Source: Ephydatia muelleri (lineage: Eukaryota > Porifera > Demospongiae > Spongillida > Spongillidae). Taken from it: a stretch of 64,000 nucleotides of DNA. Below, piece by piece: positions 19,680-31,687 of this stretch. The translations under genes and the position numbers were made by a program. The stretch lies in the NCBI GenBank assembly GCA_013339895.1, contig JABACO010000019.1, positions 340,688 to 404,687 on the forward strand, written 5' to 3'. Every line of letters starts with the position of its first letter. The stretch's first letter is position 1. The notes below the pieces were generated by a model. That model was not told where the DNA came from and did no database searches. It saw only the letters and a program-made list of their open reading frames with translations.

Positions 19680-22600
19680 ATGGACAGGTTGTTGAGGTAA
19701 GTGGTTGCATGGAGGGCGTGGCACGGACTCCTGTTTTGTTCGGGCTCTCGCACGTCGGGACAAAGTGCGATATATTTACTCCAACATACATGGTTTGTCG
19801 ACACGGTACAGGTCAAAGTACTGATGGGGCTAAAGTCATCAAAGCCTAAACTACAAAGACGTAAGGGGACTTCGCCGTAGAGAAACAATTTGGTCTTCAT
19901 TTACCCATTCCACCTACACCCACCGCAGGATACAGACTACAAACCTGTTAGTTATTTCATACAGAACCATCAGAGATGTGACAATCAACAAGTGAAAAGG
20001 TTAATTTTCAAATATTAGCCAATGTTGTCGCCATCATCTTATTTGTACTCGGTTCCTTCATCTTTCTCCTCCAACCTTCCCCCTCTCCGCGCTCCGCCAC
20101 CACTTCCTCTCTCCTCCCCTCCACCCTTCCCCTCTCCCCCTCCTCACCCTTCCTCTCTCCTCCCTCCTCACCCTGACCCTCTCCTCCCTCTCACCCTTCC
20201 CTCTCCTCCCTCCTCAACCCTTCCCCTCTCCTCCCTCCTCACCCTTCCCCTCTCCTCCCTCCTCACCCTTCCATCTCCTCCACTCCCCTCATCCCCTTCC
20301 ACCTCATATACTCCTCAGGGTTCTTAATGCCGCACTGAAACTTCTAAAAACATACCCTGAAGATGAAGCAATCTACACCTGCATTTTTGAAGCCACACCT
20401 CTTTGTAAGCCACACCTCTCCCCAGACGACACCGCTACGCTTAGCACTCTCCAGCAGCAAGCCTTGGGTACACTGGTAACCTCTACAGATCCCGTCATGT
20501 GCCAAAGGGGACTGGTCTTTGTGGCAGCTTTGTGGGGCGGAGATCATCCTCTGCCAGTCACCGTGGACTTCCAGGTAATAGCACCCTTGATTAAGGTGGT
20601 CCTCGATTTCGAGAGGCATGGTAACGTCGCCCTGGCTACCGGCAGCTGCAGTGCGTTCCTGAAGACGATCGTGAACGTGTCGGGCATCAGACAGCGAGCA
20701 GAGCTCCAGGCAGCGGGCATCGAACCTCTCCTCCATCGCCTGCTCCAGCAACACCACTCCCACATGAGCCCTCTCGAGTTGGAGGACCTCCTGGCCTGCA
20801 CGCTCACCTTCACAGAACTGAGCATGACCTCCATCGCCCACTGGGACGAGAGCAGCACCCAAACCTTGGCCGCCCTTGTCTCCCTCCAGCCCACGTCACT
20901 GGCTCTGCAGGTGAGCGCTTGGAACCTGTTGGCTGCGCACAGTCGGCTCGCGAAGAGCAAACCTCTGGTACCCGGTAATGTCCTGGAGAGAGCCGTCTCG
21001 GCCCTGAAGCAGGGTGACGCTTCCCTGTCGGGTGCTGTGCTGCACTTCTTGTACAACACCTGCAAGGCTAACAAGGAGGTCGCAGTTGACTACCTCCAGT
21101 GCGATGGCCTCGTGAGCGCCCTGCAGCCATTGGTCGCGCCCGGCTCAACTGCTGTCATCCTGAAGGACGTCTGCTATTTGATAGTGGAGGTGTTGCGCAC
21201 GACGAATACGACCGATGCAAACATGATTGATACGCTGGAGGAATGTGCAAGGCTCAGCCCCGGGACCTGCCTTGCCCTTGTCTGCGCCACCCTGCAGAAC
21301 CTCACTTCGTCTAGAAAGTTCTACGAGCGTGACCACTCCACCTTCTTCAGGGACATGCTTTCCAACGAAGAGGTCCACTCCAATGAGCCGCTACTCAAGC
21401 CCCTGTACGCCACGCTATCCCAGGTCCTTAAGAGAGGCACTCCGACGCTCACAACCCTCCCGACCTTATACACCAGCAATTTTGTTTCGTTCCTTGTGAC
21501 CACATTTGAGCGCGATACCCACTCGGCCACCTTAGCGCCATCGGTTGTGGACATGTGGCTTGACTTCTTGCCGACCTACGAGGGCACCAAGGCCCTGATG
21601 CAGACCTTGCAGTCCGCAGGATTCCTTGTGTCTCTCGTGAAAATGCTACCTCACATGGCCAGCTCAAGGAGCGAGTACCTGCTCACAAATGCCGTCTGTC
21701 TCCTGAGTCGTGTGGTGGCTATCTACAAGACCAACAAGATGGACATGGTGGAAGTCGTAAGGTGCGGAGTCCAAGACTTTATCAGCGAGTGCATGAAGAC
21801 AGCCAACTTGGTAAGGACGGCCAACTCGCAGCAGCTAGCCACCAACCTTTGCCTGACACTTTTGGACATTGTGTTGAGTAAGGAGGCTTGTGTGGAGTTG
21901 CACAAAGTTGGCTACACAGAGAAACTGGTGCAGCTGAGAAGACCTGACTGTCCCCTGATACACCGGTTTGTCACCACGGCCCTTTCCAACATCGCCTACT
22001 ATGAGAGGAAGGCACAGGGCTACCTGATAGAGAAGCAGCACCACATGGTGTGCTTGTCTCTGATAAAGAGCAACCCAGGATCTCAAGACTACAACTTGCT
22101 GGATGCCTGCTGCACCCTGATCAAGTCCCTGTCAGAGGATGACACGGTCAAGCAAACACTCGTCGAGAACGAGTGCGTGTCTGCAGTGATGACGCTCCTC
22201 AAGCTTAAGGTATTCAATAGCTACTTGATCTCAAATGCTCTAGGTCTTCTATCCAGTCTCCTTTCGTCGTCCATCACCGAGTGTGACAGGCTCCTGACTG
22301 ATGACATTGTGCACACTGTAAGCAGCATCCTGCTTACCTATTTTGACGAATACATTGTGATAAATGCGGCCATCCTGTTGGTGGAGTCCATCCAGGTGGA
22401 TCGTGCAATCCCACTCCTCTACAAGGCTGTGCCAGTGGCAACCCTGCTTTCCAAACCCAAGCAGTGCCAAGGAGATTTGCAGGGTCTCAAGGACGTGGTC
22501 GCCATGCTGACTGAGAGGCTTAGCCTCAACTGCTTAATGGCCCTGGTTCCCAGTACCATGCTCGATGCGAGCCTGCATGGCTGGCCGATCACCAGCACAG

Positions 22601-23856
22601 ATCCCACTTGGAGTGGAATGGAGCCGTGTTCCCCCGCCGCTCCGAAACTGGACGAGACCACCACTGCGCTGCTCGTCTCTCTAGGACTGAGTGCGGACAA
22701 GCCTGTGTTTCGCATAGGGCAGATGGACGGGATCCAATCCATTCACTGCGGCTGTCACGTTGACGAGAGCAAGTACGACAACCTGATCGTGCGTCCCCAT
22801 GGCTTGACGCTGGAGCAGTACCAGAAGCTCATCGACTATGGGTGGTTCAGGAGGGGTGGAGTCAAGCTGTACAGGACAACCCAGTGCCACGACTTCAAGT
22901 GCTCCCTGTGGGAGACGAGGGTCCTTGTCAAGGACTTCAACTATCGCTCGTCCAAGAGCTACACTAAAGTCATGAGAAGGATGCCGGTTGATCGTCTCAA
23001 AGTTGAGACACGTCCGGCACACTATTCGCAGGAAGCACACGCGCTATACGATCAGTACAACATACGTCGCCATGACAAACATCGGGCATCAGGTTACCAT
23101 TATAGGGAGCACGTTGTCGATAGCCCCATTAAGAACCAGACTGTGGATGGTATCGGGTATGGGTCTTATCACCAAATGTATAGGCTTGATGGAAAGCTTG
23201 TAGCAGTGGGCCTGATTGATATAGTCCCAAAGGGCATTGTCAGCTTGTACATGTGGTACAGTCTGGATAAGGAAGTGTCCAAGTACTCACTTGGAGTTTA
23301 CTCTGCTCTCAAAGAGATAGAGATGGTTCGAGAGCTTAGCAAGACAAATCCTGAGATGAAGTATTACTACTTACAAGGGTGGAGTGGGAATGACAAGAAG
23401 CTTGCTTACAAGGCCAGTTATCCTCCAGAAGAGTTCTACTGTGCTTGTATAACACCAGAGTGGCTTCCATCCTTGGAGGCTGTGAAAGAGGCTAAAGAGA
23501 AGTACCTCCAGGAGCACACACATGATCAAAATGGCCATCCGTCATCCACACCTATTGCTGTTCAAACCACAGACAAGGACAAGAAAGTATCACCTGATGT
23601 GCCCTGTTCAGCATTTGAAAAGGACAGAGCAAAGTATGAGCAACTGACAGGGCACAAGCCAGATGTCAGCAAGATGGTGGTCTGTTTGAATTATACCACT
23701 TACATGTACCTTGGTGAGGTGTTCTCAAAGTTTAATGTGGACCAGAGTCAGAAAGAGTTAATGGAAAGAAGGTTTGAGGAACTTCTTGTGACCATAGGCC
23801 CAGACCTGAGTGCAAATCTAGTGGTTGATTTGAAGGCTACTTCCTTAGTCAGCTAG
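19680..23856 (+). CDS. Helical (armadillo-like) repeat / arginyl-tRNA-protein transferase fusion
   Basis: Proposed model: exon 1 19680-19696 (M-D-R-L-L-R, then a strong GTAAGT donor) and exon 2 20319-23856, after a long pyrimidine tract; 1184 residues. Residues ~1-780 are leucine-rich paired helices of armadillo/HEAT type (such as NALGLLSSLLSS). Residues ~810-1060 form an ATE1 domain: CGCHVDES, then LTLEQYQKLIDYGWFRRGGV, LVAVGLIDIVPKGIVSLYMW, and SKYSLGVYSALKEIE near YYLQGW. ATE1 moves Arg from Arg-tRNA onto N-terminal Asp/Glu/oxidised Cys for the Arg/N-degron pathway. The usual N-terminal Cys-Cys pair seems replaced by a CHDFKC spacing, so metal or Fe-S binding may differ. Exon 1 is tentative; the ATE1 call is firm. 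A poly-A signal AATAAA lies at 24554. Confidence 0.85.
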
Positions 23857-25002
23857 AAGTTTGCCAGCTTTGGCATTTTTTTATATGTGTGTTGATATTT
23901 GTGATACAGAGCTTTTATGGTTTTAATAGGAGTGCTTGCTTAGCAAGCAGAGAGGCAGATGAAGTTAATTTCACTGACCTCACTTGCATTTTATCTGCAT
24001 TGTGCTATGTGTTGCCTCACAACTAGTGATGCATGCCGGAATACTAGACCATAATGTACGTGCTCATTCAGCTACGCAGTAGGACAAGGATAAGGAAGTA
24101 TTTCATCAGTATGGTAACCTTTTTGTATTTAGATTTACATATTACTAACCTTGGCTACCAGTGTTAACAATTAAATATAATTTGCTTCAATTAATGAATT
24201 TTGTTTTATGCAGCCTGGATATTTGCTGGCCTTGCCTTAAGGTATTTTTGATGCTTTCTTGCTTAACAAAACCACAGGAGCTAATATTATACTCAACCCA
24301 TACCCTTTGACTGGCAAGTTGTTACCTGATACAGCCATATTTGACATTTCAGACCATTTTAGCTAGCATTCATTCACTGATCTCAAGGTCGGCTCCTTAC
24401 TTTGAAGAATTGCTTCATGGACACTTTAGATACATATATTTCATTTAGCCTCCAGAATTAGTGATTCTTTCAGGCCTGCATATGAACCTCTAAAATGACC
24501 TCACAGAAACCAAGATGTTAATGTCATCCTGTTGTATCCTCTGGCACACATTTAATAAAATTACTAAATTTCGTGCTTATATGCATAAATTTTCACGACA
24601 CATGATTGCCAACAAAATGAGGCAAAGATTAGTTTTATGTTAATAGTTTTTACCTCTGTAGTTTCAGCAGTCACATCACATGCTAGGCTTATTCATTTTA
24701 ATCTCTCACTTCTACGGACATTGCTTCTTTGACAAAGAGTAAGTGCAGAGGTAAATTCTCTCCTGTCCACAAAACTAATGCAGACTGAGTGTACTGAAAT
24801 GCTGCAGTGGTATAAATGGCATGGAAACCAGTTGATATCTCCAACTAGATTTGACAAATTACATTTTTACTTAGCCAGCACCCTTGACTTCATGAATCTG
24901 CTACATGGCATACAATATGCAATATAAAAATATAGCAGCACAGCTTGAGCCGGCCATATATATATATTCAAAAACATACATTTCTATTGGGATCAGAGTT
25001 CT
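23857..25002. other. Convergent intergenic region / 3'UTRs
   Basis: AT-rich sequence between the stop of the ARM-ATE1 gene and the stop of the TRPT1-like gene on the other strand. It probably holds both 3'UTRs. AATAAA occurs at 24554 on the plus strand. No other gene seen. Confidence 0.6.
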
Positions 25003-27232
25003 TCATGAAAATCTGCGTGTCAGTACACAGCTATGACCTTTCCTGAGTGTAGAGAAACCAACAATGATTGAATGAACTGTGTACACGAGTAGCAGACCTG
25101 AAGAGTGCTCTCTAACTTCTGCAAAGTACTCCGGTGGAATGATGCCCTCATGATTTCCAGGACTTAAAATAACATTGTTAGCCGAGCGAAAGAATTTCAG
25201 GCCACCTGATGTTGGATGTTTGTTTTAAATGTGAAGACTTCTTTAATTCACACAAATACATAAACATATACATGCACATGCAAGTAGAATCTGCAACCAG
25301 AGTGCAGGCACTGACCTGCCAAAGCTTTGGGAAGGTCAATAAATATCAATATTTCACAAGAGGATCTCATTCCTGTAAAATGAATATTTGAACCATTATA
25401 ACAATTTATCACATTTTTTGTTTCAACTTGGTGTGCATTCTAGTTGTCACATGTTGCTTAGCACAAAGTTACTAATTCAGTTTCTCTGCTTTAATTGTCC
25501 TAATCTATCATGTCTCCTTGCTTGATTGCACCCTAACATTAAAGCATGCAAATTACTGTGCTGTGTTGGATCCAACAGGCAGACCTGACCTTCCACCAGC
25601 AAGGGGGCCTGACCTTCCTCCACGGATCTCAAGGGGGCCTGACCTTCCACCAGGGATCTCAAGGGGGCCTGACCTCATAACAGGATCCTAACACAGGGCC
25701 TGACCTCCAAATGTTCAGGTATCCTTTGGCTCAGGGACCCTGACCTCCCAACAAGGGTCATTAGGGGGGTCGGACCTTCCAACAAGGGTCATCATGAGTG
25801 ACCTCCCAACAAGGGTCATTAGGGAGGGCCAGACATGTATACCAACAAGGGTCATTAGGGGGAGCCTGACCTCCCAACAAGGGTCATTAGGGGGGTCTGA
25901 CCTCCCAACAAGGGTCATCAGGGAGGGCCAGACATGTATACCAACAAGGGTCATTAGGGGGAGCCTGACCTCCCAACAAGGGTCATTAGGGGAGCCTGAC
26001 CTCCCAACAAGGGTCATTAGGTGGGGGGGGGGGGGGGGGCCAGACGAACCACCAAGGGTCATCAGGGGGCCTTACCTCTTAACCATGCATGTATGTTAGC
26101 TCTCTAATGATCATGAGATTAAAATTGATGAGATAGAAATGATGATTTTAAAATGATTAACTTGAAATGACATTAAACGATGAGATTAAAATGATAAGTT
26201 ATTTTCTTTTAAACAGTGAGATTAAAATGATGTATTAGAAACAACAAGACTCACCACTAATCACTCCTGATTCCCCTGGAAGTCCAGGAGAAAAGTGGAT
26301 ATGATTCCTTTGCATCCGGCTTAGACCCTGAACAGAGCATGTCACAAAAGTTAATTGTCCAGTTGCTATGGCAACATTAGGCACATGCAATTGCTATGGC
26401 AACATTACCTTGAGCTTGATGCTGTTCCATGCAGCCCTGTAAGTGCCATGGACCACCATGGGTGTTCCATTAGCATCCACTATCGGAGTAAGTTCCAGAT
26501 CGTCAACCTCCACATGGGAATAAAATATGGTCCAGTGTAATGATGGCATCATCTGCCAGTAACACTTGATGTGTGGGTGTCACAAGTGGTATGTGGTGTT
26601 GTAAGGGTGCTTGGGGTGTGTGGTGTTGTAAGGGTGCTTGGGGTGTGTGGTGTTGTAAGGGTGCTTGGGGTGTGTGGTGTTGTAAGGGTGCTTGGGGTGT
26701 GTGGTGTCATGGAGCCATTAGCTACATCACATGTACATGTAGATGAGACAAATGGTGATTGAAATCCAGCTTGGGTGCCATTTTGCAATGGCAATCTTAA
26801 AAACTAAGTTACGTAAAATAACCCATGTACGTGTTGATGTAGCCCCCCCTCCCCCAAAATAAATAAAAACTGACCCACGCCTACCGGAATGGTGTGACCC
26901 TGGTTGGCCCGTATTTGCAGCGATCCGGTTATTGGGTCGTTCCTCAGTGCGAATCGTTGCTTCGAACACTGAGCGACGACCCGCTCAACGTCCTCCTTCG
27001 AGTACTGTTCACGCGATTTTGAAAGAACTTCGTGGACGTTTAGAAATCCTCCGTCACGTATCGGAATGCCCTCTTTCTCGGCTCCATGGCGACAGATGTA
27101 GGAAAGAAACTTAGATAGCTTTACATCCGGTGGATCTTCCTGCAAGGCGTTAGCATTATAGAGACGAGTTTAATATAGGTAGCACACGATGACCTTTTTG
27201 CTGTGTTTCCCTCGTCCCGAGCTAGTTGCCAT
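25003..27232 (-). CDS. TRPT1: tRNA 2'-phosphotransferase (Tpt1/KptA family)
   Basis: Removes the 2'-phosphate left at tRNA splice junctions, using NAD+ and releasing ADP-ribose 1''-2'' cyclic phosphate. Six exons read by splice consensus: 27232-27194, 27139-26885, 26507-26409, 26327-26255, 25372-25316, 25205-25003; phases join to 241 residues. Family hallmarks in order: basic N-terminus (MATSSGRGKHSKK), LSKFLSYICRHGAEKEG with the core Arg-His, FALRNDPITGSLQIRANQGH, VVHGTYRAAW, GLSRMQRNHIHFSPG, then FFRSANNVILSPGNHEGIIP and PEYFAEV. The conserved R..H..R..R set appears complete. The exon 1 donor (GTCATC) is weak and should be confirmed. Intron 4 holds a ~31-bp minisatellite and intron 2 a 27-bp one. 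Convergent with the ATE1-like gene. Confidence 0.92.
25565..26075. repeat. ~31-bp minisatellite in TRPT1 intron 4
   Basis: Degenerate copies of CCTGACCTCCCAACAAGGGT plus CATTAGGGGGAG, with a G homopolymer near 26022-26039. Non-coding despite open frames on both strands. Confidence 0.9.
26592..26708. repeat. 27-bp tandem repeat in TRPT1 intron 2
   Basis: About four copies of GTGTGGTGTTGTAAGGGTGC plus TTGGGGT, at 27-bp spacing. Confidence 0.9.
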
Positions 27233-27665
27233 TATACTTGTACGGCACGTGATGTAGAGCAAAGGAGAATCTAACACAGCACGGCGGTCTGCTCTCATTG
27301 AACGCGTGGAAATTAGGCCCTACGCCCCAAAATATTGAAGTTGTTGCGTCGCCCCATAGCAACGAACCTAGCAACCGATGTCCTTTAGAACCAGCTGTGC
27401 ACGAGGTACATGAAACGTAATCAACACCTAAAAGCCATACTAGCAGTGACAAACACCTCTGACCTTTATTGTAGACATAAATCACGTGGCCTGTCGTTGC
27501 GAACTGTCGGCTCTGGTTCTTCGACAGCTATTGACTTACGCAAGGTAAACACCGACCGCGTGTGTTCAAAAAACGATAATGACGCTCGGTGACTGAGATG
27601 GAACATACCAAAACTACCACGGTAAAGTTAGTTGAATGTACTGTCGTTTTTTGGTATAGTTTAAC

Positions 27666-30600
27666 GGTAACGAATTTTCTGAAATAGTTTTCAAGCCTTT
27701 GGAAATCCACCATTTTTGTGTCTTTTTGGGGGTGGGCGCAATGAAGTTTGGTTTTACATTTGACTTCATGTTAATGTGTATATAGATTGACCTTGAACTG
27801 CATGAATTACATAGCTATAGTATTCTTTACCCTCTTGGCTGGAGGGGGGATGGCAGCTACCAATTGTGGCTCAATACTTAGCAAGTGTTCTCTCACTGTG
27901 CACATCAGGTTCTGTACGTGGTCTTTGATCGGAGCAAATGCCAAGCCAAGTCGATTAAATTTGGCATGGATTGACTCGGCCCCCTGTTCACCTAGGAGGC
28001 CAAAGCCAACATGGTTAGTATTTGCCCACTGCACAGTATGGTCCTCCAATAGGTGCATTTTACTTGGGACTGTTGCCTCAGGATATGTGTCCCGGAAAAA
28101 GGCCATGAACTCTTGAATAGCCTAATTAGTTGAAATGAAGCATATAGTGAACCCTACATGTACACTCAATGTTGCTTCCCTACCTGGTCTAGTGCATGTG
28201 CTTGTGCTGCATCAATGAAGTTCTGATCACATATGTTATGACATGTTCCATATAAGGAGAATGCGGTGATGAACTTTGACACTTGACCGGCTACCTCTCC
28301 AGATCGGTGGGGCAGTTTCTCTAGTGCCATCTTTGATATAGATGTGCACAGAGTCTGGATGTTAGGTACCTGTAAATGTTTAAGTTGTATGAATTATTCA
28401 CATATACATGCATAGCACATGTACACTTTACCTTCAATGCCTTGTGTACATGGTTGCCAATAAATGCTCCCCCAAAATACTGCTGTCGTTGTACACCAAA
28501 TGATTGCAATGCATTGTCAAGTGTCTTGACAAAGGGCCCTTCTTTTTCAGAGTACCCTCTTCTTACAGTTGCTGTGCATTTCGCCACTTCTGCATCCTAT
28601 ATTGATGAACTAACTTGAATACAATTGTGCATGTTGTATAATGACGTACAAGTGCCTTCACTGATTTCTTTTTTGCAGCAGATTCTTCAGAAGATCCACA
28701 GCAAGAGGGTTTTTCTCTCCATGAACTAAGGCCACATATGTTGCTACCTGCTGCAACACTTGCTGTGAATGCTGAGCAGTTTTAAGGTCTCCTTGGAGCA
28801 AGGGAAGCCTTTGCAGTGCCTGGCTGTACTTCGAAAAATTGGAAGAGTCAAAATCAGTTGTACGAGATGCCAGTTCCAAATCCAGTTGACAACATAGAGC
28901 TTCCAGCAAATGGAACATCTTAGTGAAGATCCCCAACATTATGTGGAGACCAGGTGGGCAGACCTGCATGGTGTTAAACTCAAATAATTGTTATATTGGA
29001 TTTATTTACCTGTGAAACGGGGATGTCAAAAATAGGTACTGAGATGCAGTTAAAGAACTTCTGTGCATCTTTTCTAATACTGCCTGATGAGATGTAGCAC
29101 TGGTGGTCAGTACACATATCCTCAAAGTGATCTTTCTGTGGCATGCCCTCGAACAGATAGAGGTGTAGCCATCTGGTCACTTGGAATTTTGCAATACAAG
29201 CAAGGGTAGCATCCTGTTGCATGGTCATCATTTCACATTATGCTTGCATTTAGTATACCACTTGTACATACCGCTGGCTCCTGACAAGCCATACATCTTT
29301 GACAAGAACTCATAGTCTCCACATATAAACACCTTCACTGTGTATTGTCTGTAATTTATAGCACTTTTATATTTAAATGATTTAGGTATAGAGCTCTTAC
29401 CTCCACTTCATCCCATGTAGATGTTCTACCTGGTCCTTAAAGCGATCAAGTGCCACATGGAGATTGGTGACACTGTCTCCAGCGGCAAAACAGCTGAATA
29501 CACAGGTGTTATGGACTGAATTGGGTGTGGCAACATTGACAATCTGAAAGGTCATTTTGAATGTTCCACCTCCCTTGTCTCCTCCAATCTTCAACCAGAT
29601 CTCATTGGCTGGTATAAACCCTTTATGCCAGGTAAGTCTGCCAGTTCTGCAACCATGTAGTAACAACCTTTGTATTTAACTGTCTTACCATTTCACTGTC
29701 TTACCTTTCATTCCCATCTAAGAGCTGCACAACCTTATCCACCAGATGTGGAATGAATACCAAAGGAGCACCTTTTATTTCTCTCCACCAGATGGAATTG
29801 TAACAGAAAACGGTGCTATCTCTCCTTTGAGGTTATCACCAACAATTTGGCTGGAAATGTGGCGCATCCTTTCCTCACCAGCCAGACAAATGCCTGACGA
29901 TTTGAGCCATCTGAAACACCAGGAGTTAGAATTGGTACCTTCGCTGTATGTTGTGACATACCGCCTTAGAAGCCTCAGTTTATTCCAAGGTATGGCAAGC
30001 CCAGCCTTAATGGCCAATACCTCAGCTGCCTCGAGCTCAATTGATGATGAGATTCCTGCCTTATCCAACAAAGATCGCCTCTCTTCATCACTAAGGATGA
30101 GGACCTCCTTTTGAATAAGAACTGATGCTTCTCCACCACTGACAATGCCTCAGATTTTCTGCATTTGAAAACATCGCGTTTTCACAGTCCGTGAGCAGGC
30201 AGCTGTGGTTTCTTGGTGAGCTCTGGTGACATGCATGAATGTCATTGGCTAAAGTGTGTATAGATGTTATGTAACCTCAGTACAACTCAATGACATTCAC
30301 TTAACTGTTCCTCCTGTAGGAAGTTGGATGATGCCTTTGTCAGGACTGGTAGAGATGGCCCTCTTCAGCAATCCCGCTGCTTGCTTCTCCTCCTCAGGTG
30401 TAAGTGATGGTACACATTCATGCCCTTCATAGTCACCAGCCTTAACATCCCTGCTGCAGTCTGTACAATGTACCAAAACATCCGATAGCAGCAGGAGTAT
30501 CACACCTGGTGCTGGTCTGACATGGGAGGAAACCAAGGGACCACCCTCAGAGCAGCAGGGACAGTTCACAGCGCCAGATGCTGCTATCCACTCCTGGAGG

Positions 30601-31313
30601 CACTTAGCGCACACCAGTGCACCACACAGCAGTTCCAGTGGCTGTGAGAGGATGTTGGAGCACACTGCACACTTCAGCTCCTTTAGCATCAACTGGTTGT
30701 TCACACTTGCCAAAGGTGGGCTAGGCTCATGTAAGAGAACTGGAGGAGGGGCAATCTTCTCGAGATGAGCTATTAGTAAATTAGGCGTGACGCCTGCCTG
30801 ACGGCCTCTACCAACTGTTGGCCTCCTCAAGTGTCCACTTGAGCATGCACGGAAGTGGTCACATATCTGAACACCATGATGTCATATGTTTACTTTTAAA
30901 AAGCAAATGTGTACTGTTTACCTTGCATTCTTGATCTGTATGTTTTTCCCATTCAAATAAGATTACTGCACATTTGTGATGCACTCCCTTTGTGATGGCA
31001 CAGATGGTTCTCTGCATTGAGAGCTTACAGTGGATGCAGAACATCTCAGGGTGAATGTTGACATCATCCCCAGATGTGTTGATGTCAAAAGCTATTTTCA
31101 GCTCAGCTGAGAATGCCTTGCACTCATAGCTGATACTCTTCTTTGCCCTGTACTTCGTTAGCCTCTGCCCACAAACTCTACAATGTATGGGAACTTGTTG
31201 GTTGTGGTAATCCATACCTATAATCATGTATACGTGTAGGGACAAACCACAACGTATGCCGATTATTCATGGAATTCGCTCAGCTTGTTTATGGTCATAG
31301 AAAATTCGTTACC
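27666..31313 (-). mobile_element. Candidate transposon around the RAG1-N-terminal-like gene
   Basis: A perfect 15-bp inverted match, GGTAACGAATTTTCT at 27666-27680 and its complement at 31299-31313, brackets the gene at 27807-31245 tightly on both sides. Chance alone is unlikely to place such a match in the two short flanks. The bases outside are AC on both sides, so a 2-bp duplication is possible but cannot be trusted. The ends are a hypothesis; the gene inside looks like a transposase. Confidence 0.45.
27807..31245 (-). pseudogene. RAG1 N-terminal-like RING protein with divergent transposase-like core (decayed)
   Basis: Multi-exon gene; exons read include 31245-30922, 30866-~30300, ~30140-29700, 29646-29401, ~29340-29270, ~29240-29010, 28967-~28660, 28596-28432, ~28370-28185 and ~28127-27807. 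The first two encode a Cys/His region laid out as in RAG1: CRVCG, FDINTSGDDVNIHPEMFCIH, then C, a later EWEKHTDQEC with CDHFRACSSGHLRRP, then a RING (CAVC...CAKC...CPCC). The core has WLKIGGDKGGGTFKM, VFICGDYEFLSKMYGLSGAS and GLLGEQGAESIHAKFNRLG, which I read as candidate D, D and E catalytic blocks. Defects: an in-frame TGA at 30152-30150 (CGA to TGA would restore Arg), and frameshifts near 29780, 29137 and an A run at 28714-28710. Similar RAG1-N-terminus transposons (N-RAG-TP) were described in molluscs. Confidence 0.7.
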
Positions 31314-31394
31314 ACTTCCCGTTTGCAAAAACTTATAGCCACATGCCTCCTGATCATCGCTGTAATATGCTTACCTTCCAGTTCAGTCACCAAA

Positions 31395-31448
31395 GGCCAC
31401 GTCGTCTAATTTAGTAACGCCCCCCTACTAAATACGTGCCGCGTGGCC
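31395..31448. repeat. Imperfect hairpin
   Basis: Outer arms GGCCACG (31395-31401) and CGTGGCC (31442-31448), and inner arms ATTTAGTA / TACTAAAT around a C run. It lies just upstream of the RAG1-like gene and could be a hairpin in a promoter or a relic of a small palindromic element. Confidence 0.5.
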
Positions 31449-31687
31449 TTATAAAACGGTATGCGCATGCTAGCTATGTGGGATGTCAATTGTGCGCATC
31501 GACTGGACATGCCAGGAAAGGGGGTGCAGTGTGTTAGTTCGTTGTAATTTTCTGATTTGCTGGTTCTGCTGAGTCATGGTCAGCTTTTAAAACATGGATG
31601 TCTATAATGAGGCGTCATTTTAGAATGTTGTATTAATACCGTAAATGATCTAATTGTAGACCTAGTTTCCAGCCGCATACAACCGTG

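Noticed and set aside
19655..19900. 81-codon minus-strand frame upstream of the ATE1 fusion
   Set aside because: No recognisable domain, and it overlaps the more plausible plus-strand first exon and donor at 19680-19696.
20344..23040. Several minus-strand open frames of 80-176 codons
   Set aside because: Shadows of the strongly coding ATE1-fusion gene on the plus strand.
25715..26099. Open frames over the TRPT1 intron 4 repeat
   Set aside because: Minisatellite read in frame; lies between well-defined exons 4 and 5.
26804..27114. Short plus-strand frame opposite TRPT1 exon 2
   Set aside because: The minus-strand frame carries the family motifs, so the plus-strand one is a shadow.
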